64,000 nucleotides of DNA, from assembly GCA_965227315.1 (NCBI GenBank), contig OZ245737.1, positions 682,001 through 746,000 of the forward strand, in the 5' to 3' direction. The DNA comes from JANQHS01 sp965227315 (lineage in GTDB: Bacteria > Bacteroidota > Bacteroidia > Cytophagales > CCMP332). Of this stretch, positions 25,825-33,164 are shown in pieces. The position numbers and the translations under genes were made by a program. The notes beneath the pieces are model-generated. The model was not told where the DNA came from. It did not search any database and was given only the letters and a program-made list of their open reading frames with translations. How positions within the stretch are numbered: the stretch's first letter is position 1; every line of letters starts with the position of its first letter.

Positions 25825-27050
25825 ATCTGAGCAGCCAATAAGAGATCCAGATCCTTGAAATTCAGTTTATGCTGTTCGCATATATCTTCATCACAATGAA
25901 GTCCGCGGAAGAGATAGGCACCCTTTCGAAACCACTTATAAGCTGATATCATCTCATTGACGCCTCCTAACTTGGCGGCATTGATCAAATAGGGCGTAAG
26001 AATATTGGAAAAAGCTGTGCTTGCCGTCCGTGGCACCCTTGAAGGAATATTAGGAACGCAATAATGGATCACATCATATTTCCTGAAAGTGGGTGATTTA
26101 TGTGTAGTAACCGCGGAAGTCTCAAAGCAGCCACCATGATCTATTGATATATCAACAATAACAGAGTTTGGTTTCATAGACATCACCATCTCCTCCGTAA
26201 CCACACAAGGGGTACGACCATGAGAAGCCCTCAGGGCTCCGATGACCACATCAGCCTGGGAAATGGCATTCGACAGGGTCTCAGTGTCGATTATCGAAGT
26301 AAAAACCGGTGTTCCCAGATTATGCTTCAGTCTTCTCAGGCGATATAGTCGGTTATCAAAGATCTTGACATTTGCCCCCAGACCTATGGCTGACCTTGCC
26401 GCAAACTCGGCAACGGTTCCCGCTCCCAGGATCACAACCTGGGTAGGTGCCACACCTGAAATACCTCCCAGGATCACCCCCATTCCATTCTTTGAGCTCG
26501 CCAGATTCTCCGCTGCAATGATCATCGAACTGTTCCCGGCTATCTCACTCATGGCGGCGACCATAGGCTGACTCCCTGCTTTGTCAGTGATGTTCTCGAG
26601 CCCTATCGCCGTGACCTTTTTTTCAGAAAGCTTCAGGAAGTACTCTTTTTCAAGGTTTCCCAACTGCAATGTGGACATCAGAAATTTCCCGGGTTTGATC
26701 ATTTTGATCTCTTCCATGGTCGGTGGCTGGATCTTCAAAATGATCTCAGCGCCGAAAACCTCCTTCACGTCTTCCGTTATCCTTGCTCCTGCCTCAGAAA
26801 ACTCATGATCTACATACTTCGAACCTTTTCCTGCATTTGACTCGATAATGATCTCATGGCCATTATTGACAAGTACGGAGATATTCTCAGGAATTAGCGG
26901 TATCCTGTTTTCCTGCCACGCCCTTTCCCTGGGAATGCCGATGATCAGCTTTTCATTCTTGGAGGCGGTTTTCAATAATGCTTCCTGGGGATGGTACATG
27001 GAGCTCTCCTTGGCAAGCTCATGAAACCCTGGTTTGGATGTGCTACTCAT
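25821..27050 (-). CDS. ald: Alanine dehydrogenase / transhydrogenase family enzyme
   Basis: The 409-residue protein has the N-terminal AlaDH/PNT domain (IIGIPRERAWQENRIPLIP, with Arg and Lys of ILKIQPP conserved) and the NAD-binding domain (VVILGAGTVAEFAARSAIGLGA and VVIGALRASHGRTPCVV, then VDISIDHGG with the catalytic Asp). The position of the usual catalytic His, in the TYLHLA segment of known enzymes, is here STLQLG. The N-terminus has ~35 extra residues (PGFHELAKESSMYHPQEALL). L-alanine oxidation to pyruvate is the family call, but the Gln makes the substrate uncertain. It overlaps tsaE by 8 bp. Confidence 0.8.
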   Translation of the reverse strand: MSSTSKPGFHELAKESSMYHPQEALLKTASKNEKLIIGIPRERAWQENRIPLIPENISVLVNNGHEIIIESNAGKGSKYVDHEFSEAGARITEDVKEVFGAEIILKIQPPTMEEIKMIKPGKFLMSTLQLGNLEKEYFLKLSEKKVTAIGLENITDKAGSQPMVAAMSEIAGNSSMIIAAENLASSKNGMGVILGGISGVAPTQVVILGAGTVAEFAARSAIGLGANVKIFDNRLYRLRRLKHNLGTPVFTSIIDTETLSNAISQADVVIGALRASHGRTPCVVTEEMVMSMKPNSVIVDISIDHGGCFETSAVTTHKSPTFRKYDVIHYCVPNIPSRVPRTASTAFSNILTPYLINAAKLGGVNEMISAYKWFRKGAYLFRGLHCDEDICEQHKLNFKDLDLLLAAQI

Positions 27051-27489
27051 ATTTGATCAGCTCAATATCCCTTCGGTTCTCAAGTTGTGAAGGTGAAAAT
27101 TCAAACTCAAAATACGGAAATTCAAGCAAAGGTTTGATGATCTCTGGCCATTCGATCAGACATAAGGCCCCGGAATCCAAATATTCGGTAAACCCAATAT
27201 GCTGGATCTCCCCAATGGATTTTATTCGGAAAAGGTCGAAATGATATACAGCTTGCCCCTCCCCGCTTACGTACTCATTAACAAGGGAAAAGGTCGGACT
27301 TGAGACCGGGTCTTCAACTCCCAAGAATCTACATATTTCCTTAATGAAGGTCGTTTTCCCAGCCCCCATAGTACCGCTCAATAAAACAGGAGCAGAGCCG
27401 TCAAAAAGTCCGTTATTCTCAAGGATCAGCTTCTGATAATCCTCTTCTGTTAAGCCCCTAAAAAGCTTTTTTTCAATATTCTCCTCCAC
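27043..27489 (-). CDS. tsaE: tRNA threonylcarbamoyladenosine biosynthesis ATPase TsaE
   Basis: The 148-residue protein starts with GTG and has the P-loop LLSGTMGAGKTTFIKEICRFLG, then DPVSSPTFSLVNEY, the TsaE signature, and YHFDLFRIKS. It acts with TsaB and TsaD in making the t6A37 modification of tRNAs. It lies between porX (10 bp gap) and the alanine dehydrogenase gene (8 bp overlap), an arrangement I recognise as recurring in Cytophagales. Confidence 0.93.
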   Translation of the reverse strand: MEENIEKKLFRGLTEEDYQKLILENNGLFDGSAPVLLSGTMGAGKTTFIKEICRFLGVEDPVSSPTFSLVNEYVSGEGQAVYHFDLFRIKSIGEIQHIGFTEYLDSGALCLIEWPEIIKPLLEFPYFEFEFSPSQLENRRDIELIKYE

Positions 27490-27499
27490 CGATCGATTC

Positions 27500-29059
27500 C
27501 TACTTGGAAACCAAATTTACGTAGGGAATAATCATTTCCTCCATAGAGATACCCCCGTGCTGGAAAGTATCGGAATACATTTTCACATAATGGTTGTAGT
27601 TGTTGGGATAGGCGAAGAATTCATCGTCAGATGCAAACACATATGCCGATGAGACATTCTGCTTGGGCAATTGAAGTTCTTCGGGATTACGGCTTACGAA
27701 CAAACCCTTTTCGTCAAAACTCAGGCTTTTGCCGACCTTATACCTCAGATTCGAATTGACATTCCTGTCCCCGATGATCTTGACAGGTTTTTTTACTCTC
27801 ATGGTTCCGTGATCGGTAGTGATGAACAGTCGGGCGTTCTTTCCTGCCAAGGCATTGATAAGGTCCAACAACGGAGAATGATCAAACCAGGATTTGGTCA
27901 GGGAAATATATGCGGCCTCATCAGGTGCCAATTGACGTATCATCTCCACATCGGTCCTGGCATGCGATAGCATGTCGACAAAATTGAACACGATGGCATT
28001 CAGATCATTCTGAAGAAGATTATTCACATTATCCACCAGGGCCTTACCCTGATTTTGATTGAAGATCTTGTTGTATGAGGTTTTTATGGTGAGGTTATTT
28101 CTCTTCAGGTTTTCTTCAAGGAATTTATCCTCATTCATGTTCTTCCCTTCCTCTTCCTGCTCACCAACCCATAGATCGGGATGAAATCTGGCCATATCCA
28201 TCGGCATAAGTCCCGAAAAGAGAGCATTTCGTGCATAGGCCGTTGTTGTGGGCAAAATCGAATAGTATAGATTCTCATCCTCGACATTCCAATTCCTTCG
28301 CACCTCCGGCTTCATGGCAAGCCATTGATCATAGCGCAGGTTGTCGATCACGATCAGAAATACCGACTCCTCTTTCCCAAGCAGCGGAAATACCTTTTCG
28401 GATAAAAGGCGATTGGACAACAACGGTGCTTTTTCGGAAACGCTCGCTTTGCCTATCCAGCTTCTGTATTCATCCCTGATGAACTCCGAAAACCTTGAAT
28501 TGGCATCGGTTTTCTGCATGTTGATGACCTCCGCCATACTCCTATCGATGGTACCTTCGATCTCCGATTCCCAGAAAACGATCTTCTTGTAGATCTCAGC
28601 CCAACCCATAGCGTCGAGATCCTCATTATAGGCCATGGATATTTTTTGAAAATCCTGCTGATAATTCTGATTGGTTTTCTCAGTGATCAACTTCCGATTG
28701 TCCAGTATTTTTTTCACCGAGAGCAGGATCTGTTTGGGATTCAAAGGCTTGATCAGGTAGTCCGTGATCTTGGAGCCTATGGCATCATCCATGATATACT
28801 CTTCCTCGGATTTGGTGATCATCACAACAGGAAGGTTGGGATGCCTTTCCTTGATGATCCCCAAGGCTTCCAGGCCTGTCATTCCGGGCATATTTTCATC
28901 GAGAAAAACGACATCAAAGCTCTGATGATCACAGAGCTCTACAGCTTCTTCCCCATTGTTTACGGAGTTGATCTCGTAACCCTTTTCTTCCAAAAAAATG
29001 ATATGGGGTTTGAGCAATTCAATTTCATCATCCGCCCACAGAATATTATATTTTTGCAT
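27500..29059 (-). CDS. porX: T9SS response regulator PorX (receiver plus PglZ domain)
   Basis: The 519-residue protein has an N-terminal receiver domain (LWADDEIELLKPH with the acidic pair, FDVVFLDENMPGMTGLEAL with phosphoacceptor Asp54, and Lys in DYLIKPL) and a large C-terminal alkaline-phosphatase-like PglZ domain (VFLIVIDNLRYDQWLAMKPE, LPTTTAYARNALFSGLMP, LFITTDHGTMRV). This is the architecture of PorX, which with PorY controls type IX secretion genes in Porphyromonas and has nucleotide phosphodiesterase activity. The partner kinase is not in the window. It heads the porX-tsaE-ald operon; three T9SS cargo genes lie in the same window. Confidence 0.93.
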   Translation of the reverse strand: MQKYNILWADDEIELLKPHIIFLEEKGYEINSVNNGEEAVELCDHQSFDVVFLDENMPGMTGLEALGIIKERHPNLPVVMITKSEEEYIMDDAIGSKITDYLIKPLNPKQILLSVKKILDNRKLITEKTNQNYQQDFQKISMAYNEDLDAMGWAEIYKKIVFWESEIEGTIDRSMAEVINMQKTDANSRFSEFIRDEYRSWIGKASVSEKAPLLSNRLLSEKVFPLLGKEESVFLIVIDNLRYDQWLAMKPEVRRNWNVEDENLYYSILPTTTAYARNALFSGLMPMDMARFHPDLWVGEQEEEGKNMNEDKFLEENLKRNNLTIKTSYNKIFNQNQGKALVDNVNNLLQNDLNAIVFNFVDMLSHARTDVEMIRQLAPDEAAYISLTKSWFDHSPLLDLINALAGKNARLFITTDHGTMRVKKPVKIIGDRNVNSNLRYKVGKSLSFDEKGLFVSRNPEELQLPKQNVSSAYVFASDDEFFAYPNNYNHYVKMYSDTFQHGGISMEEMIIPYVNLVSK

Positions 29060-29120
29060 CTAAAATTTTACTTCGGCTATAATCCACTGACCTTATCAAC
29101 GGCAAATTGCCATAATAATT

Positions 29121-30335
29121 TTGAACAAAAAAAAGATAATTAAAGATCCGGTCTACGGCTTTATCTCCATCCCTTCGGAGCTTGTTCAAATGGTCGTTGA
29201 CCATCCTGTTTTCCAGAGGATGCGGCAAATTAAACAGCTCGGTTTGGCGGACTTGATCTATCCCGGGGCCACTCACTCCAGATTCAACCATGCTCTTGGC
29301 GCCATGCATCTCATGACCCTGGCATTGGATACCCTCTCATCCAAGGGAGTGAAGATCACACGCAAGGAATATGAGGGAGCGGTACTGGCCATACTCATGC
29401 ATGACCTGGGGCATGGCCCCTTTTCCCACGTTCTGGAGAAAATGATCATGCCAGGTATTCCTCATGAAAAGGTATCGGAGAGGATCATTTCCGAACTGAA
29501 CAAGGACTTCAATGGCAAGCTCTCCACCGCCCTGGAAATCTTCAGGGGCAAACACAAGAAGAAGTTCTTAAACCAACTGGTATCGAGTCAGCTCGACGTC
29601 GACCGCCTGGATTATCTGGCCAGAGATAGTTTTTTCTCAGGGGTCGATGAGGGCAAGATCGGTGCGGACAGGATCATCAGAATGATGAATGTGCATCAGG
29701 GCATGCTTGTGGTAGAAGAAAAGGCACTCTATAGCCTTGAAAACTTCCTGAATGCCAGGAGATTAATGTACTGGCAGGTTTACCTGCATAAAACCACACT
29801 TAGCGTAGAGAATATGCTGGAGAGCATTTGGACCAGGGCAAGAAAGTTATTTCCCAAGGGCAAACTCCCGGTCCACTCTTTTTCCCTTTACCATTTTCTG
29901 GAACGTTCGCCTCAGGAAAAAAGGATCAGCAAAAAAGATCTTCAGGCATTTATCGCCCTCGATGATCATGATGTATGGCATGCGATCAAGATCTGGGCAA
30001 ATGTGAACGACCCTATTCTTTCCAGGCTCTGCAAGGGTATCGTTTATCGGGATCTGTTCAAAGTGATACTTTCCGAAAAACGGCCTGCCGCCAAGGAAGT
30101 GAAGAGGCTCGAAAGCTCAATTGCAAGATCATATGATCTCAACCTGAAGGACTCAAAGTACTTCGTGAAAACCGGTTCGATCACAAATTCAGCCTATATC
30201 CGCGAGAAGGAGCACATTCTTGTCAAAAGAAAAGACGGAAGCATTGTCGATATCGTGGAGGCTGCTGACCTTCCCAATATCAAGGCCATGAGCAAGGAAG
30301 TCAAGAAATCCTTTCTCTGCTATAAAAAGCTATAG
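29121..30335 (+). CDS. HD domain phosphohydrolase (dNTPase-like)
   Basis: The 404-residue protein starts with TTG at 29121, giving KKKIIKDPVYGFISIPSEL, the usual start of this family. The HD motif ligands are in THSRFNHALGAMHL, ILMHDLGHGPFSHVLE and the later Asp in SQLDVDRLDYLARDSFFSGV. It resembles SAMHD1/Dgt-related hydrolases that cleave dNTPs, though its true substrate in Bacteroidota is unproven. It is divergent from porX across only 61 bp, which contain the small palindrome GGCAAATTGCC. Confidence 0.85.
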   Translation: MNKKKIIKDPVYGFISIPSELVQMVVDHPVFQRMRQIKQLGLADLIYPGATHSRFNHALGAMHLMTLALDTLSSKGVKITRKEYEGAVLAILMHDLGHGPFSHVLEKMIMPGIPHEKVSERIISELNKDFNGKLSTALEIFRGKHKKKFLNQLVSSQLDVDRLDYLARDSFFSGVDEGKIGADRIIRMMNVHQGMLVVEEKALYSLENFLNARRLMYWQVYLHKTTLSVENMLESIWTRARKLFPKGKLPVHSFSLYHFLERSPQEKRISKKDLQAFIALDDHDVWHAIKIWANVNDPILSRLCKGIVYRDLFKVILSEKRPAAKEVKRLESSIARSYDLNLKDSKYFVKTGSITNSAYIREKEHILVKRKDGSIVDIVEAADLPNIKAMSKEVKKSFLCYKKL

Positions 30336-30358
30336 TTCCCGATACCCCCGGGGAAATT

Positions 30359-30814
30359 TTATTGGCAGTTCAGACTCAGATAATCGATGATCTGTCCTTC
30401 CTTGGCCAGGATCACCGATCCCTCGTTGAGGAATTCCACGACCGCGAAATGCCCAAAATTCACCGGGTAATCATCGAGTCTAAAATCCCGGTCAAAAAAG
30501 ATCGCCCTGGGCATGAGCAATTTCAGGAGTGATGGATTGATGGCCTGGCTTGTATCTCCTACTATGATGAATTCAATTTCACAATCCCGTATTCCGGGAA
30601 TCGTCTCCAATGAAGCCAGAACTTCTTCCAGGCAATAATCACATCCGGAGACGGTCAGTACAGCAACCGTCTGTCCTTGAGACAAATGCAATCCCTGCTC
30701 TACCACGTAGTCCGTAAAGATTTGATCCAACTGTTTCTCTTCCTCTGTACAGGCAAGAAGCAAGGAACTACAGAGAAGGCTTAAGATCAAGTTGGGAGAA
30801 ATGGATATACTCAT
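30359..30814 (-). CDS. Thioredoxin-like CxxC lipoprotein
   Basis: The 151-residue protein has a lipoprotein signal peptide (ILSLLCSSLLLAC). The mature part begins with a helix, then TVAVLTVSGCDYCLEEVLASL, a thioredoxin-like strand with a CDYC redox motif, later DYPVNFGHFAVVEFLNEG, where the usual cis-proline segment would sit. It resembles short TlpA-like or peroxiredoxin-like lipoproteins. No enzyme function is known. Its start overlaps the DUF4221 gene by 47 bp, so it is co-translated with it and likely acts in the same place, the periplasmic or outer-membrane face. It could handle disulphides of the cysteine-rich peptides encoded upstream; that is inference. Confidence 0.65.
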   Translation of the reverse strand: MSISISPNLILSLLCSSLLLACTEEEKQLDQIFTDYVVEQGLHLSQGQTVAVLTVSGCDYCLEEVLASLETIPGIRDCEIEFIIVGDTSQAINPSLLKLLMPRAIFFDRDFRLDDYPVNFGHFAVVEFLNEGSVILAKEGQIIDYLSLNCQ

Positions 30815-31952
30815 CAGATTCTGAAGTTTTTAGCAATACCAACTTTCCTTCAAACACAAATGCCTTTTCCATAGAAAAACCAAGATGATCAGGCACCAAA
30901 AATTCTCCCAGCATATTGAATGAAGAATCAAGCACCAATATGGACCAGGAAGCCCCGAGGCCTGAGTCATCTATTAAATCATTAGACCAGTTGAAAAATC
31001 GGTAGTACTCTTTCTTCACCGGATTATAAAACAGAAAGGTGTAGAAATTATCCTTCATCATCACATTTTTCCTCTCGGCCAAAGAAGCCCCCCATGGGAT
31101 CATCATATTCTCCTGATGGTACCGGCTTTTGGCCAAAACCCTGTAGGGCTCTCCATTGCCAAGTACATATAAACATGAGTCCCTGGGAATGGAAATGACC
31201 AGTTCCCCATTCAGGCCGATGGCCGAAGAAAGGGCAAAATCACGTTGATGGTATTCGGATGCATTCGAATACGAGGAAGGGTAGTCAAAGAAGAAACTGA
31301 AATCCGTATTCTGATTAAGGCTATCAAGTCTTATATAGGCAGGTGTTGTGTAGAATTCCTTTTGACCCGTAGAAGTGGAATGCCGGCCGATCCTGAAGTA
31401 AGTACGCTTTCCGTCATTCAGATGAGTGTCGTTATAGAAATCAAAATGCGCAACCACGCAATAATGCTTCGAAGGAAGCATGATAGGCTGCCTTAAATTT
31501 GAAACCACCACCTGGCCGCTAAAATCAAAGGCCCAAACCCCAAATTCGTACCCGTTACTGATCAGGAGCAAAGAGTCCTGAACGGATAATCCAAGATGGG
31601 GACTCAGGGATAGCCCATAATCGATAGGAACGGTATAAAATCTCTGCACCGCAAAATGGTAGATATGGAAGTCCCTGGTGGCCGAACCTATACCCAGATA
31701 GATCAGGCTATCATTGAAATTCGCCAGCCTTCCAAAGGCGATCTCGTCGGTAATGCTCTTGGGTATCAGGAATGAATCAATCTTCTCAAGCTCATAATTG
31801 AACCCTTTTGAGAGCCTTTCTTCAAAACGGTATTCAACAACCTCTTTCTCCTGGCAGGACGCCAATGTAAGAATCAAAGAACCAAGGACAAGGTATTTCA
31901 GGTAACAAAAAGAAGGCCTGGCGAACCAGGCCTTGACCAAATAGATCAACAA
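30768..31952 (-). CDS. DUF4221 family lipoprotein
   Basis: The protein has a lipoprotein signal (KYLVLGSLILTLASC) and the DUF4221 pattern of a beta-propeller-like fold from IDSFLIPKS to the C-terminal SFNMLGEFLVPDHLGF. DUF4221 proteins are Bacteroidota lipoproteins of unknown role, often next to small secreted peptide genes. The start is unusual: no ATG is available. A TTG at 31952 overlaps the stop of the upstream peptide gene, and reading from it crosses a terminator hairpin and adds 17 residues before the signal peptide; a CTG at 31901 gives the compact signal peptide. I give the longer form and regard both as open. The final 47 bp overlap the CxxC lipoprotein gene. Confidence 0.7.
   Translation of the reverse strand: MLIYLVKAWFARPSFCYLKYLVLGSLILTLASCQEKEVVEYRFEERLSKGFNYELEKIDSFLIPKSITDEIAFGRLANFNDSLIYLGIGSATRDFHIYHFAVQRFYTVPIDYGLSLSPHLGLSVQDSLLLISNGYEFGVWAFDFSGQVVVSNLRQPIMLPSKHYCVVAHFDFYNDTHLNDGKRTYFRIGRHSTSTGQKEFYTTPAYIRLDSLNQNTDFSFFFDYPSSYSNASEYHQRDFALSSAIGLNGELVISIPRDSCLYVLGNGEPYRVLAKSRYHQENMMIPWGASLAERKNVMMKDNFYTFLFYNPVKKEYYRFFNWSNDLIDDSGLGASWSILVLDSSFNMLGEFLVPDHLGFSMEKAFVFEGKLVLLKTSESDEYIHFSQLDLKPSL
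31905..31934 (-). terminator. Terminator with TTCG loop after peptide gene A
   Basis: On the minus strand AAGGCCTGG-TTCG-CCAGGCCTT forms a 9-bp stem with a UUCG tetraloop, followed by CTTTTTGT. It lies 12 bp after the stop of the peptide gene and inside the longer reading of the DUF4221 gene. An identical stem follows peptide gene B. Confidence 0.85.
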
Positions 31953-32188
31953 TACTCAATGGCTCCACCACCACCATGGAAACATCTGTATGTTCCTACA
32001 ATGCATTCCCAACCTCCGCTAAGACAAACACGACCGTACTTATCACAGCCCGAGCCACTAGCAGTGCAACCATAAAGATTCGTGAAGATACAGTTCACCT
32101 CCCCATCACAGGAAACGGCATTGGTATCATTCATAGGGACTATAAAAAATGCAAGTCCAAAAATCACTGAAAAGATCAACGTTTTCAT
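31946..32188 (-). CDS. Secreted cysteine-rich peptide A
   Basis: The 80-residue product has a signal peptide (MKTLIFSVIFGLAFF to about residue 25, TNA) and a ~55-residue mature part with eight cysteines and a glycine-rich end (GGGG before the final Cys). The Cys pattern is VSC, VNC, YGC, SGC, RVC, WEC, YRC, EYC. I recognise no family. Position before DUF4221 is reminiscent of NVEALA-type peptides of Bacteroidota that sit beside propeller lipoproteins, but the sequence is different. Paralog B at 32328 is about 80% identical, and the differences are mostly conservative. It has its own terminator and upstream dyad. An antimicrobial, signalling or surface peptide are all possible. Confidence 0.75.
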   Translation of the reverse strand: MKTLIFSVIFGLAFFIVPMNDTNAVSCDGEVNCIFTNLYGCTASGSGCDKYGRVCLSGGWECIVGTYRCFHGGGGAIEYC

Positions 32189-32241
32189 AGTATAATAGTT
32201 TTTGATTCTTTCTCAAGCTACAACTCTCCAAAACCAAAAAA

Positions 32242-32259
32242 ATCACTACTAATAGGGAT
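32242..32259. promoter_or_regulatory. Dyad upstream of peptide gene A
   Basis: ATCACTACTAATAGGGAT has 14 of 18 symmetric positions and lies 54-71 bp before the peptide start, a normal place for an activator site. The same 18 bases occur before gene B, and a related core lies before the orphan LuxR-type gene. Confidence 0.5.
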
Positions 32260-32286
32260 ATTTAAAAAATACTTAAATGAGGAGGG

Positions 32287-32316
32287 GAAAAAAGAAGGCC
32301 TGGCGAACCAGGCCTT
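32287..32316 (-). terminator. Terminator with TTCG loop after peptide gene B
   Basis: The same 9-bp AAGGCCTGG stem and TTCG loop as in copy A, followed on the minus strand by CTTTTTTCCCC. It separates peptide gene B from gene A, so each has its own transcript end. Confidence 0.85.
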
Positions 32317-32327
32317 GACCAAATAGA

Positions 32328-32570
32328 TCAACAATACGTTATGGCGCCACCACCACCATAGAAACACTTATATGTTCCTACAACGCAATCCCATCCTCCG
32401 CTCAGACAAACACGACCAAACTTGTCACAGCCCGAGCCACCAGCTGTACAACCGTAAAGATTATCGAAGATACATTCCACCTCTCCATTGCAGGAAACAG
32501 CATTTGTATCATTCAAAGGGACCATAAAAAAAGCAAGTCCAAAAATCACTGAAAAGATCAACGTTTTCAT
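32328..32570 (-). CDS. Secreted cysteine-rich peptide B
   Basis: The 80-residue paralog of peptide A has the same signal peptide, all eight cysteines at the same positions, and the glycine run before the last Cys. Differences (Asp/Asn, Thr/Asp, Ser/Gly, Tyr/Phe, Glu/Asp, Ile/Val, Arg/Lys, His/Tyr) cluster in the mature part and keep the charge pattern roughly alike. Retention of both copies with intact cysteines suggests both are used. The start ATG at 32570 is preceded by the same AT-rich leader (CTATTATACT) as in copy A. Confidence 0.75.
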   Translation of the reverse strand: MKTLIFSVIFGLAFFMVPLNDTNAVSCNGEVECIFDNLYGCTAGGSGCDKFGRVCLSGGWDCVVGTYKCFYGGGGAITYC

Positions 32571-32623
32571 AGTATAATAGTTTTTGATTCCCTCCCAAGC
32601 TACAACTCTGAGAAATCAAAAAA

Positions 32624-32641
32624 ATCACTACTAATAGGGAT
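32624..32641. promoter_or_regulatory. Dyad upstream of peptide gene B
   Basis: Identical 18 bases to the copy A site, at the same distance from the start. Because both lie in a duplicated unit this is not independent conservation, but bases around the site have drifted while the site has not. Confidence 0.5.
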
Positions 32642-32768
32642 TTTTAAAGAATACTTAACACCGGTAGAAGCAAATGCGATGATTTATCCGTTGAGCCGAC
32701 CTTGGACCGCGATTCCTCACTTCCTGCACTCGTAAAGGTTAGCGAGGTTTACTTTGACAACAAGCATA

Positions 32769-32984
32769 TCAATCTTCGTATCCACAGAGTTTCCTGCCAT
32801 ATTCCCGAACGGCATCTTCTTCACTCACAGCTCTGATCTCATGAGTGCATCTGTTCAAACCCCGGCAATCGAGATCATAGTGATAAGCATAAGCAGACTT
32901 GCTTACACAGATATAGACCGTGGTCCGAACAGAACTTGCATTAATGAATATGAGTGCAAGCAGTATGACTCCAAAGACCTTCAT
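32769..32984 (-). CDS. Small secreted Ada-like Cys/His protein
   Basis: Starting at ATG 32984, the 71-residue product has a signal peptide (MKVFGVILLALIFINASS) and a mature segment with VYICVSKSAYAYHYDLDC, RGLNRCTHEI and GRKLCGYED. The order of Tyr-His, Cys, Cys-Thr-His and Cys resembles the Ada-like metal-binding segment that recurs in small Bacteroidota proteins and next to nuclease domains (usual form YH...C..L.....A...G..PC..C). Here the end is CGYED rather than CxxC. A longer in-frame start at 33032 would place residues before the signal peptide. The role is unknown. It is transcribed away from the zinc/nuclease-like pair. Confidence 0.6.
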   Translation of the reverse strand: MKVFGVILLALIFINASSVRTTVYICVSKSAYAYHYDLDCRGLNRCTHEIRAVSEEDAVREYGRKLCGYED

Positions 32985-33031
32985 ACCTAGAAGCTTTATA
33001 CCAAAGAAATAAGGACATACTGGATTTTTCA

Positions 33032-33049
33032 ATCCTCATTTATGAGGAT
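33032..33049. promoter_or_regulatory. Palindrome ATCCTCAT-TT-ATGAGGAT
   Basis: Exact 8-bp arms around TT, 48 bp upstream of the Ada-like gene. Its arms are related to those of the dyad at 33104-33127. Confidence 0.4.
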
Positions 33050-33103
33050 ATTCCAGTCATAGCGCCATGAGCAAAAACATGCTTAATTGGCCTTCATTCC
33101 CAA

Positions 33104-33127
33104 AAAATCATCATAAATGATGATTTT
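33104..33127. promoter_or_regulatory. 24-bp palindrome with arms AAAATCATCAT / ATGATGATTTT
   Basis: Exact 11-bp arms around AA, 37 bp upstream of the start at 33165. The inner half-site ATCATCAT differs by one base from ATCCTCAT in the dyad at 33032-33049. A shared operator for the divergent genes is the simple reading. Confidence 0.45.
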
Positions 33128-33164
33128 CCCGATCACGTACAGCGGTAATTTTATACCGCAAAAA

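Larger units (their letters stand above)
31911..32276. repeat. Tandem duplication, copy A (peptide gene, terminator, upstream region)
   Basis: This ~366-bp unit repeats at 32293-32658 with an offset of 382 bp. The hairpin and flanking 40 bp are identical, the coding parts differ at some codons, and the upstream region keeps the dyad and a run of matching bases up to ACTTAA. Confidence 0.85.
32293..32658. repeat. Tandem duplication, copy B
   Basis: Second copy of the 366-bp unit described at 31911-32276. The two are separated by only 16 bp of non-repeat sequence, so the duplication is direct and probably recent, given that non-coding bases are kept. Confidence 0.85.

Noticed and set aside
29116..29123. 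TAATTTTG, a match to the TAnnTTTG promoter element, before the HD-domain gene.
   Set aside because: Its last three bases are the TTG start codon, so transcription would begin inside the gene, and no -33 element is at the right distance.
30336..30360. Possible terminator TTCCC...GGGAA then ATTTTATT between the HD gene and the CxxC lipoprotein gene.
   Set aside because: The stem is only 5 bp with a 10-base loop and the T-run is broken.
31911..32658. Repeat unit considered as part of a mobile element or CRISPR-like array.
   Set aside because: Only two copies, each with a full gene; no transposase, terminal inverted repeats or target duplication is seen.
33117..33164. An earlier ATG for the zinc microprotein gene.
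   Set aside because: It begins inside the 24-bp palindrome, and the added 16 residues are unlike those of similar short proteins I know.
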